Notes under the pieces: generated by a model
The model's input: the letters and a program-made list of their open reading frames with translations, nothing else
Told to the model about the DNA's origin: nothing
Databases searched by the model: none
In this document: positions 34,434 through 44,591 of the stretch, piece after piece
Layout of the letters: every line of letters begins with the position of its first letter
Position numbering within the stretch: the stretch's first letter is position 1
Made by a program: the position numbers and the translations under genes
Source of the DNA: Mycogone perniciosa
Lineage: Eukaryota; Ascomycota; Sordariomycetes; Hypocreales; Hypocreaceae
Assembly: GCA_025331125.1 (NCBI GenBank)
Contig: JAOALB010000093.1
Location: forward strand, 166,389 to 230,388
Length of the DNA: 64,000 bases
Direction: 5' to 3'

Positions 34434-35182
34434 TCAAGCTTGTACCGGAGTCGCCGGACGCTTTAATGCCTCAAACTTATACGGACTCGTCAGCGCCGAA
34501 CCTCGTCCCGGTCAACAGTCAGTAAACGCCCAATCCTTCATGGGGCTGAAGAGTCCCTGCAGCCCATGATGTACCCATGGAGTTGCAGGGATGAACAAAG
34601 CCATCCCTCTGCAGTGACCCCACGGTGCTATGAGCAAGAGGATTGAGATCTAAACATCGCTTGACTGGTTACTCTGGAAGGAAACCCCGTAATTGCATCG
34701 ATCTTACATTATCTGCAATCATATTCGCTCGGGCTGCCCGCGATACTATGAACAATAGCCTTAACGCTGTGTATACTACTCTCCTTAGCCATATCAACCA
34801 TATACTATAATATTCAGGCAAACTAGGTTATTCTCGTAAAGTTAGAGTATTTTCTGTATGGAATAATTTTTCCTGCCTAAATTGTACATTCACTACAGGA
34901 TGCGGATGCGCGCCCTTCCAATCTCCCAACCACGATTGTGAAAAATAAACCCAAACCTAGACCCGTCCCATACGTTAGAATACTGCCTTGATTCATTCTC
35001 AAGCTCTGGCCCTGCGGTTCATACAGGTTTCCCTCATAGGAGACATAAGCAGAGGGCGGAGAGCAAACCTAGAGCTGACTCCCCTACAGCAAAACAAAGC
35101 TTCGTTCGTTGCCTTCTGGTCAGCTGGACCCCGTGCGGCATAGCGCCGACATCGCACCCCCGTGATTCCATTCTCGCCTTGA

Positions 35183-36935
35183 TTACCATTCATACTCGCC
35201 AGTAGCCTTGTTGAAGACGTATTCCTTGCCGTTGACGGTAAGGACGCCGTCCTTGAGAGTACACTTCCTAAGCAAGGGAGTAAGCATAACTGAGACATAA
35301 CCTTGCCTAGATGTAAAGATGTAAGACTCACCACTTATTCTTGACGCGCTGGACCTTGTCATACATGCAGAGCATGATGTGGCCCAGGCCTTCATCGTCG
35401 ACTTCATCGTCATCACGGTCCTCATCGGGATCATCTAGGTCAGAATTGATAGCATCCTCATCAATCTCATCATCATCATCTCCGCCATCAAAGGCAGCTA
35501 CACCAGTGTTTGCATTCCCTTTGCCCTTGGCCTTCTTGGCGGCTTTTTGTTTGGTGGCCTCCTTAAGGGACAACATCAAGCCACCGCCTTCCATGCTCTT
35601 GGCCTTGGCGGCGATTTGATCATGGAGAATGCGATCAATCTCAACTCTTCCGAGTTCCTCGACGTTGCCATTGACGCCACGGCGAAGTAAGATACCCTCC
35701 AGATCATCTTCATCGTCGGATGAATCGTCTATCATGGCATCACCAGGGCCATCAGTCTGAGCCTTGCCAACGGATGGCTGTTCTTGCTTTGGCAGTGGCT
35801 GTTGTTGGGGTTGTTGCTGTGTTTGCAACGGAGGTTGCTGGCCCATCCGATCCTGGATAGCATTAATCGAGCCTGCCGCTCGAATTCCGTATTGAGCCTG
35901 AAGTTGCTGAGCGGCTCTGTTGGCAGCGACGCTGTTCTTATTTTCCATGCCATTATAGTTGGGATATGGGGGCATGCCGGGCTGAGCACCGGGCTCCTGC
36001 TTGATGAGCACACCAGGGTCCTGATTCACATAGCCTGGCTCAGTCTTGATGCCATTGTGCGGCAGTCCACCCGGGGGTGCTGCGGTTGGCAACGGGAGCG
36101 GTGCGGCGAACTGGGCCTGTGTATGAGCCGGCGCGGATGGAGCGGGAGGAGCAGGAGGAGGCGCAGATACAGCGGGAGGGGGATCCGGTCTCGGGTCCCA
36201 GGGGAAGCGAGCCACGTCGAGCTGAGAAAGCTTCTGTTGCCATCCCTGTGCAGAACGAATGAATCAGTCAGTCGACGGCTTAAAAGAAAGAAAGAAAGAA
36301 AAGGCTCCGTGTATGCCATAGATCAATGATTGAGCGTAAATAAATAAAGGCATGCAAAGAAGGGAGGTTGACAACAAATATGCAGCAAGTCCACCACATG
36401 TCACGAATGTAGGTGGGGGAGCAAAGGAGGCGGGCGACTGTCCAATCAGGCCTTGTGGTGCCTGGAGTCTGACTGGAGAGGTCATTGGGCCTGAGCCGGG
36501 CTTGGTGGGCTGAGCAAACAGTGGACAGGGGCCTCTGGGCTTAAAAGACCCCAAATAGTGCTCTATCGCCCCCTCCCGAAACCCAACCCGCCACTTACTC
36601 TCCACTCCAGACTCCCGATTCCCCGTCTCCAAGAGGCGCGAGAAGCTTCGAGCCCAACACAGAGCATCTCACTGCTGCGAGCGGACAGAGAGCAAGTCGC
36701 CACTGCCAGAATGACGTGGGGGCCTCTTGGGGATGATGTGGACAGAGTAGAGCCTCGACAGCGGGTTTGATGAAAGAAGGGACAAAGGGAGCAAACAATA
36801 GCTCAGTCAACTTACCTGTCGCAGCTCCTCCAATACGCTTTCCTCGACGCCACTCTCCTCGAAGTCAACCCGCGAGCTATTGATCACCTCCTCGATGATG
36901 GTTTGATAGACGCCTCCCACTGCTTGGTTCGACAT
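35183..36935 (-). CDS. TOA1: Transcription initiation factor TFIIA large subunit
   Basis: TFIIA large subunit, which stabilises TBP on promoter DNA. Exons 36816-36935, 35332-36245 and 35183-35267 give 372 residues. The N-terminal exon encodes the conserved four-helix-bundle part (VGGVYQTIIEEVINSSRVDFEE). Exon 2 begins with GWQQKLSQLDVARFPWDP, then a Pro/Gln-rich variable spacer with KQEP and NGIKTEPGY, and an acidic Asp-rich block. The last exon supplies the beta-barrel end KCTLKDGVLTVNGKEYVFNKATGEYEW, the family's most conserved stretch. Intron 2 is 64 nt; intron 1 is 570 nt, far longer than any other in the window. The N- and C-terminal conserved blocks flanking a variable spacer are diagnostic. 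Confidence 0.93.
36283..36302. repeat. AAAG microsatellite within TOA1 intron 1
   Basis: AAAG units on the plus strand, which are CTTT in the sense of TOA1, lie about 40-55 nt upstream of the intron acceptor at 36246. They could serve as an extended polypyrimidine tract. Confidence 0.55.
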
Positions 36936-38177
36936 GATGCCGTGCTGATCGAGATGCTTGTTTGTCGCTGCGTTCTCGGTGATGCACTTCACTTGGTAGT
37001 TTCCCAGTGGAGACGAGGCGCCTCGGTGAATCAAATCCGCTCGAGTCGTCGGCAGCGCGCAGGCCCCCAAAAAAGAAACGGCAGTGCAATGGATCCTTGT
37101 ACCACAAGAAATCCTATCTCGTCGCGGCGGCGTGAAGTCTGAATTGACCGAGAACACACATTCGTTCACTGCTGGAGGCGTCGGTGCGTGTGTGTTGGCG
37201 TACAACAAAGGCGGCGGGTAACCAGACGGGCCAGGCGTTCCTGGTTTGGGGTGTACCGTCTCTGTAGCCGCCACTTCACGATAGAGGGGAGCGGGAGGAT
37301 GAGAAAGGCCTGGTGCGCAGCGAAGGTATTTCTCTAAAGTAAATCAATTTCTCGCCTTTTTCTCTATTCGTATCTTGAAGGTGCGCGCCGCTGGCGTGCA
37401 AACGTAGAAGCTAGTTGGGTCGGTCGGTCACTTTGCGGCGTGGTGTGCAATGGGGAGAGTTGCCTGCACTTGGTAGATTTCATGCTCTAAAGGAGCCAGC
37501 AGGGGCCTCTGATGCTTAGTCATCCCATGCATGTCGTCTGCCTGCACGCTGCATAGACCCTGGTTAGTGGTTTCCCGGGCGGCTCTTCGCCCTAACAGTG
37601 CCGACCTCAGTGACTTCAAGACACTCCTTACGGAGCGCACTCCGCCAATTGTCGCCTCGCCCTACACTACAATGTATATTGTTTCATCCACTGGCATCAC
37701 GTTAGTTCGAAGCTCTCTCACCATCGACAATGCCTCTTGTGATACGAGTTCACCATGCAATCTGCTAGATTCATGCAACCTATGTATGCTATCTATGATG
37801 ACCAGATCCCTTGCAATAACCCTAAAACCACGTCCAAGCACAACAACCTCAATGAGGCTTGATTAAGAGACCAAGCGTGTCGAACAAATATAAATCAAAA
37901 CGTGTAATGCTGTCCCCCAAAACGCCACCGCCTATCCCATTGAATTAATATCCTTGTACGGAGTACAGCACAATATGCAGTAAGTAGTTACATGAATCCT
38001 CATCATTCTGGTTTGCCATAGACCTCGTGTCCAGGTCCGACCCATTCCGTTGTATCATCCGTGGAGAAGCACTTTCATACCACGTGCAGAAGGGCAGACA
38101 GCAACTCCCCAGCGCCGTGCTCAAAGATGCCATTGAAAGGACATACTTACCGTGGACTGGCGGACGAGCGCTGCCAT
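36936..38177. other. TOA1 promoter and CDC20 3' flank
   Basis: No supported gene. A GTACGGAGTAC repeat lies at 37956-37966. Confidence 0.45.
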
Positions 38178-39983
38178 TTATCGAATCGTCATTTGCTTGA
38201 CCATGTCGGCTTTGGCAGAAGAACCAGAGCCACCAATGGTACCACTGGCTCCAGCCTTCTTCTCGAAGATCTTCCAGAACTTCAAGCTTTCATCAGCAGC
38301 AGCAGTGGCCAGCATCTGGCCATCAGGGCTGAGGCAGCTGTGGAGGACTCGGCTCTCATGGGCAGGAATCTCGACGTTGCGGACCATGGTTGGGTAACTC
38401 CAAACGCTGAGAGAGTTGTCAGGGAAACCACTTGAGCTCACAATCTCACGATAGTGAGTGCTCCAGCGGAGGGAGGTAACCTGAGACCCGGTGTCGATGC
38501 TGTTGACGCGAGCACCAGTGGTGGAGTTCCAGAAGTGAATGTGACGATCGTACGAACCACCGCCAGTGGCCAGCAGATTGGCATTCCATGGGCACCAAGC
38601 TAAAGCCTTGACAGCGGCCTTATGATTGGTCTTGGTGAACTTGGGAATCGACAGGGACCGAGCATCCCAAATGGAGACCAAGTTGTCGTTGCCGCCAGTG
38701 GCGAGCTGTGCACCATCTGACCGCCATTCTAGACCGCACACCTCAGACGTGTGAGAAACGAGCTCGGCAACCTTGTGCTCAGCAATCCGGACATCGTGGT
38801 TGAAGACCAGTCCAGATCTAGCGCCGGTGGAAAGGAGATGCTTGCTCCAACCCATTACGCCAACCCGGGTGTCATGACCGAACATGCTGCGGATCTTCTG
38901 ACTCTCAGCGACGTCCCAGATCTGGACCTCACCAGTACCCAGGCCAACACCGACATATGCGCCATCCTCAGACCACTTCACGCTGCTAACGTATGTGTCA
39001 GGGGTTGTCTCGAACAAGCAGCTAACGCTGCCCTCGTCCGCAGACCAGACATAGACGCTTCGCTCCAGGCCAATGGCAACTTGGTTGCCCGAGCTCCAAT
39101 CCAGCAAGTTGAGATAGTAGTCATCGATGAGACCGGGAGCATCAAGAACGCGCTCTGGAGCAGTAGCAATACGTCGTCGAGACTGGGCAGTGCTAGGATT
39201 GGCATTCCTCAAAGGTCGGTTGTACTGCTGTCGGAGATCAATGGGCTTTGAGGACTCCGGGGCAGCCGGCTTGAACTCCAGAATACGGGTCTTCAGACTG
39301 ACTCCGCAAGCATTGGCCAGGGAATCCTGATAGGCCACTGTGTTGGGAGAAGGACGAGAGTAGCTGTCGGCCTCGTCGTCGTTGAGATTCAGGCCTTCCA
39401 ATGCAGCTGCAGCCTCATCTGCCGCCGACGAAAGAACTGATGAGTTATCTAGGTTGCCCGCCTTGGAGCGAGGCCTGTCGGAGAGATTCAGCTTGCTTGA
39501 ACCAGTATTGGCAATGGCAGAGCTGGCAGAGCGGTTGGGGATAAATCGATCACCCCCATAGTTCAAAGTCGTCTTGTTTGTCTTTTGCCTCAATGAGCCC
39601 TTCTTCACCTTCGCACTGGAAGGTGTCTTTCCAAGGCCTGTTCCTGTGAGATTGAAGTCGGAAACGCCCAGTTCAAGAGCCTTGCGGGGCGTATGGACCA
39701 CACGAGCGATGTTAGATTTGGGTGAATCCCGGTGAGAGCTGGTGGAGGTTGATCGTCCATAGTGTGACATGAGGTTGCCACCATATGTGGACTTGGAAGC
39801 TCCCTTGATATCCTTGCCAGAGTGCTTTTCGGGGGTGAATGGCGATGAGTCGAAGTTGAGAGGAATAGCGGTGACGGATGAATGACGGGGCGAAGGGGTA
39901 AGGGGCATCCGTCCTCCTGCAGTACGCGCATTGAAAAGACCCTTATGGGTCTTTGAAGGCGTGGATAGTGTTGCAGTAGCCAT
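38178..39983 (-). CDS. CDC20: APC/C activator Cdc20 (Slp1/fizzy)
   Basis: Substrate adaptor that activates the anaphase-promoting complex at metaphase and is restrained by the spindle checkpoint. A single exon encodes 601 residues. The C-box DRFIPNR is at 145-151. The Mad2-interacting motif RILEFKPAAP is at about 233-242, and the C-terminal Ile-Arg tail (TIR) is intact. Seven WD40 repeats follow RVLDAPGLIDDYYLNLLDWS, and the GHTSEVCGLEWRSDG-like, ATGGNDNLVSIWDAR and FPDNSLSVWSYP blades are typical. The Mad2 motif and the DAPGLIDDYY wording point to Cdc20 rather than Cdh1. The N-terminus has several S/TP sites suited to CDK phosphorylation. It is transcribed in the same direction as TOA1. Confidence 0.93.
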   Translation of the reverse strand: MATATLSTPSKTHKGLFNARTAGGRMPLTPSPRHSSVTAIPLNFDSSPFTPEKHSGKDIKGASKSTYGGNLMSHYGRSTSTSSHRDSPKSNIARVVHTPRKALELGVSDFNLTGTGLGKTPSSAKVKKGSLRQKTNKTTLNYGGDRFIPNRSASSAIANTGSSKLNLSDRPRSKAGNLDNSSVLSSAADEAAAALEGLNLNDDEADSYSRPSPNTVAYQDSLANACGVSLKTRILEFKPAAPESSKPIDLRQQYNRPLRNANPSTAQSRRRIATAPERVLDAPGLIDDYYLNLLDWSSGNQVAIGLERSVYVWSADEGSVSCLFETTPDTYVSSVKWSEDGAYVGVGLGTGEVQIWDVAESQKIRSMFGHDTRVGVMGWSKHLLSTGARSGLVFNHDVRIAEHKVAELVSHTSEVCGLEWRSDGAQLATGGNDNLVSIWDARSLSIPKFTKTNHKAAVKALAWCPWNANLLATGGGSYDRHIHFWNSTTGARVNSIDTGSQVTSLRWSTHYREIVSSSGFPDNSLSVWSYPTMVRNVEIPAHESRVLHSCLSPDGQMLATAAADESLKFWKIFEKKAGASGTIGGSGSSAKADMVKQMTIR

Positions 39984-40727
39984 GATAACTGACTCTGATA
40001 TGTATCAAATGCGTATGGATCTGAAGCAAAGTGCACGAGTCGCCTGGACAGATGATATTGCGATAAGAGAATTGACCAAAGCCAAAAGGTGTTGTAGAAA
40101 TAGTTTTTCTGGGTATCTTGTATTTTCGTATCGGCTTATTGGATCGACTGTCGTCAAGGAGGTGCAGTCGGTGGAACGATCAGACGGTGTGAGGAGCGTT
40201 ACGATCCAGGGACTTGATGACAACGATTATGACTGATGTGGAGTATATGCAGCAAAGCTATAGGCCTTCACAGAAGACCTAGAAGGATGGAGGAATTGCG
40301 GGTTGGTTGGTATGGAGGAGAAGATAGATTCCAAAGGTCGTGAGTCTGCTGTTCCCTTTTATTTACATTGAGACCCACCATCATTTTGACCAGGCAACGG
40401 CAAGGATACAGCGGATTTAAAGAGCCTCCGATGATCCGTCCTTAACGACACAGCAGCTAAGCCGTTTCTGGTAAAGTGTGGCGCAGACGGCGAGGCCTGT
40501 CTCTGTGTTTGGTACTCCGTACTCCGCAAATTTGCGACCCTCACATGCGGGCCTCACATGCGCCGTCATAACCTCCCAACCAACAGAAACCCTTGTTCTG
40601 CCGCGAACCTCAGCGGCATTGCGCTTCTCTCTTTTCTTCGAATCTTTACTCCGAATCTCGCCTCATTGGTCCAGCCGATCATAACGTACCTGCAATGGTC
40701 TCGTGGTAGCCGTGACAGAGTCGTGTC
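39984..40727. other. Divergent promoter, CDC20 and kelch-BTB gene
   Basis: A 744-bp shared upstream region. It holds TACTCCGTACTCCG at 40513-40526, about 200 bp before the kelch-BTB start. Confidence 0.5.
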
Positions 40728-43133
40728 ATGGCACAACCCTCAACTCCCGGCCAAGCGCCATCTTCCATCTTCGGTGGCCCTGCGCCAGCTATCGATGTAG
40801 GTGGGACTGGTCAGATCGGCATCGTTGACCAGACTTCATCAAACGCCGCGGCCATGAGTGCTGTTCCGACACCCGCCTCAGCAGCCTCCTCGAACAATAC
40901 ATACATCATGCCAAACTCTCCTCTCAAGGCTCGGCCTGTTTCTGATGGCTACCGCCCTAGAGTCACCCGCACTCTTGGTCAGAGGCCCGCATGCCTCGTG
41001 AATGCGTCTGTGACGTATTGCGGTAACAACCAGATCTATGCTTTTGGCGGTTTTGATCAGTATACCGACGAGGTGTACAACCACGTTCTGAGACTGGACC
41101 TGGCAACCCATCAATGGAATTTAGTTGACAACTATGGCGATATACCTGGTGTTCGCATGGGTATGATGAATCTGCTCTAATACGCCTGCTCGGAGATACT
41201 GATTAGCCTTAGGTCACACCGCGACCCTGTACCAAGGCGACAAGCTCTTAGTATTCGGCGGCGAAAACGAGCATCGAACCTACCTATCTGATTTGATCAT
41301 CTTTGATCTCAAGACAGCCCACTGGACCCAGCCTATGGTATCTGGACCCATCCCTAAAGGACGAGCTAGGCACGCAGCCGTCTTGCACGAGGATAAGTTA
41401 TTTGTTATTGGTGGCATCACTGGACAGAACAATTATGTGTTGGATGACATTTGCTACCTTGACTTGAAGACGTTTACATGGTCCAAGGCCTGGCGCTTCG
41501 TTGGCCGCTTCGACCACTCGGCTTATATCTGGGGCGATCGAGTATGGGTTTTCGGTGGCCTCAGCGAGGAGATGGACAAGATTAGCGATTTATGGTGGCT
41601 TGATCTAAAGGGAAGCCCGGAGTTCGATTCACGACCGCATTTTGGTGTTACAGATCGTCACTCGGCCCTCCATAGATCAAGCGGCTCTCCCCGACCACCC
41701 TACACCATGACAACCAACGCTGTTGTGGGCGCCTCTGGATATGCAGCAAATTCTCGGACCGCCCAGGTGAACCCCCCTTCGTTTCAAGTAAAATCATATG
41801 CTCCCATAGCGCCGGGATCAATATCCGCCTTAAAGTTTGTATCTGGACAAACTGTTCCGTCTCAAGGCTCGGGTATACATTTCCATGCATACTCTTCGGG
41901 GACATTGCTCGATTTTGTAACACCCGCTGCGACCATCACACAACGAGAATGCTCTCTGTCGGCGCTGGATTTGAGCACTCTACGCTGGCAAAAGCTCGCT
42001 GACGGACGTGAGATCTTCAAGACCGGATATCGGTGGCACTATTGTACCATGAACGAGGATGGCACCAAGGCATGGCTTCTGGGATGCCCAGTTGATCCCG
42101 CCTCAACCGATCTGGGGCCTAACGGTTACGAGGAGTATCTCAGGTAAGATGGGTTGCCTATTCCACTAAGCTTTGTCTCGTATGATTAATGTGTGTATGC
42201 AGTGATATCATGGAAGTCGACCTCCGGAGATATGGCTTCCTGGGAAACCAGCACGTCCCAGAACCCCTAGTTCCGTCGCGACCATCCTCACACGCAAGAT
42301 TGTCCGATCAGCCATCAAAAGGTCTTGGGGCCGACCTGGCTAAGTTATTTAACCAACCTCCCGAGACGGGCAGCGGCACCGATTTTATCATCACGGCCCT
42401 TGCGGACGATAGTGATAGCGACGACACTCTAAGCTCAGGGTTGATTCGCACTGACACCAGCAAACGTGATCAAAACTGGCTTGCAGCCGACACCCCAACA
42501 TCTATGCCTATTCATGTCCACAAACTAATCCTACAGGCACGATGGCCGCACTTCGCACGCTTGTACAACGCCCAAATGGCAGAGTTCCACACCAAGAAGA
42601 TGCATATTCCCGAGCCGTACTCAGTTGTCAAGGCTTTCCTTCTCTACCTTTACACGGACAGCATCCGCGGCACAACTGTCGCCGACAGCGACGCCACTAC
42701 AGATCTCTCTGACGTGGCCGGACTCCTCGTCATGTCTAACATCTATAACATCCCTCACCTTCGCCTCCTGTGCGTTAACCGCCTAGCTAAAGAACTGGAC
42801 GTCGAACACGCCTGCGTTATCTGGTACTGCGCCGGCCTCGCCAACGAGGAGTGGCTTCGCAAGCGCGCGGCGACCTTCTGCATGACTCACTGGGGCCGCA
42901 TCGTCCGCACCCAGGGCTTCCTCCGCCTGCCCCGCAGCGCTCTCGTGGAGCTCTCGCAGGAGATCGACATGGAAGGTCGCGTCGTCGCTGGCGACGAGCT
43001 CGAGTGGGGGAGTTTGTCCTCCCGCTACGGCGACCACCACCACACCGCCCGCAAGGAGAGCATTAGCAGCAGCAGCCAGATGCAGATCATTGAGTCCGAG
43101 GCCGATGATGACGATGACGTGGAGATATCCTAG
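40728..43133 (+). CDS. Kelch-BTB protein (Ral2/LZTR1-like)
   Basis: Three exons (40728-41160, 41213-42143, 42203-43133) give 764 residues. After a disordered Ala/Ser-rich leader, kelch repeats run from about residue 95 to 440, with blades such as IYAFGGFDQYTDEVY, LLVFGGENEHRTYLSDL and LFVIGGITGQNNYVLDDI. A BTB/POZ-like domain follows at about 513-700, starting at TDFIITALADD, interrupted by an acidic insert, and resuming at PIHVHKLILQARWPHF. The tail is Asp-rich. Kelch followed by BTB is the layout of fission yeast Ral2, which acts upstream of Ras1, and of animal LZTR1, a CUL3 adaptor for Ras-family GTPases. I infer a Ras-pathway or cullin-3 adaptor role. Confidence 0.82.
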
Positions 43134-44591
43134 AATGGTACGGTGACAGGTATGCCGCCCACAGTCAGCGTGTATGGAAGTGTCTTTGAGATATCAGGCC
43201 CTTGACACTTGAGGAATTGGCTGAGTCGATTGAGATTGACGTTGGTTGTCTAGAATGCCCTTTTACGACTTGTTATGAAGCAAGATGGAAGCCTATGATA
43301 TGATATGATATGGTACACTTTGTCTGCGTTTTGGTTGTATTCGCGTATTAGCATTATACATGGCGTTAGCTGTTTATGTTGTGCTCCTGTTCTGCTCGGT
43401 TATTAGGTGTACTACCTCGTACTTCGTACGAAGTATTACTACTCTGTCAAATCGACAGATCACCTGCATGTGTCCCTGTCCGTCCGTACATGCATACTGC
43501 ATGGGCCTGTGTCTCGTATATATGAAGGGGCGGATCTTTGTTCCCCCCACCTGAACAAGGTAACGATGGATTCAGCACATGTCACATTTGGTTACATTGA
43601 AGACGCAATAATGAAAAAGAAGCGAGCAAACCCACACCATCTATTGATCAAAACATAAATTGCGCAAAGCCTTTTTTTCCCACTCTATAGCCATAAAAAC
43701 TTTTTATATACCTCCCTTTCCCGGTTTTCACAGATTTCCACTTCGAGCCCTTCCCAAACCCAGATTCCGTATGTGTCATGGCAGAGCGGCGGCTCATCAG
43801 GAGAGCCAGTAGAGCAATCCAACCGCACACAAACAGGAAAGGGGGAATGGGGCAACAATGAAAAGAGACAAAAACCAAATCAGTAAACCACTTCAAACAC
43901 CCAACCGCCAATCTCGTAATGCCCATTCTCCAAGAGAAAAAGAGAACATTCATCATACAAACCAATACAAGCATTCCTTTTTCCAACACGTACTTTCCCA
44001 AAGCTGTCGCTTCTCGGGGACAAGGATCATCCGTTGTGCCAAAATGGCGTCTATATCAGAACTGAGCACCCAAAAGGCACTGAAAGTCAAGCGGAAGCAC
44101 ATAAACACCATTGTAGAGTAGGACTAGATCCTTCCGAGTCTGACAGCCACGCCGCACAGCATTTGCATCAATGGCGTTAACGACCATCCAAGTACATGAA
44201 TGATCTGCTCAATGATATGATAGTGGGGCTATAGGCGCCAGGGAAGAGTGGAGATGATATATGATCGATGTGAAAACTCCCAGTCGACAGGAAGTGACCG
44301 CAGTCAGAATCTGCCAAGCTAGGGGCAACACTTTCCCAGATAACCCGATGCAAAAACGCCGTCGCCATGTGCCGCAAATCTCGAGCAAAAGAGGAATTCG
44401 TATACTTTTGGTTGAACAAAGGAAGTAGTGGACGGCACATCGTCGAAACGGCGAATCGATCATAGCCGGAACTTGGCCTCATAGTATCGATGAGGCTCGG
44501 TAAGTCCGAATCGTGACATCACCACACGTTCGATCCATGTAAGAATCATACCACTCAGGGGAACTCGCCCAGGGGGTTACAGCTGCGCATC
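43134..44591. other. Convergent 3' flanks of kelch-BTB and SFP1-like genes
   Basis: No supported gene. A minus-strand frame of 117 codons at 43648-44001 has a hydrophobic stretch but no other support. A 16-bp palindrome of the heptamer family is at 43420-43435. Confidence 0.45.
43420..43435. repeat. Perfect 16-bp palindrome of the heptamer family
   Basis: TACTTCGTACGAAGTA is self-complementary over all 16 bp: two heptamer units sharing the central GTAC. Confidence 0.8.

Larger units (their letters stand above)
27441..35182. other. 7.7 kb gene-poor region
   Basis: Nothing here has domain resemblance or convincing splice structure. It holds a GT-rich tract (28500-28570), GAGGT units (28756-28774), GCAGT units (30792-30815), and heptamer repeats at 30010, 32249, 33051 and 34151. 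Two inverted repeats lie near 34.4-34.6 kb, and 34780-34880 is A+T-rich. Open frames of about 250 codons occur at 30291-31046 and 32026-32766 but look like chance. Non-coding RNA or decayed sequence is possible. Confidence 0.4.

Noticed and set aside
43648..44001. 117-codon minus-strand frame with a hydrophobic stretch
   Set aside because: It lies between two convergent 3' ends, and low-complexity A+T-rich sequence explains the hydrophobic residues. I cannot support it as a gene.
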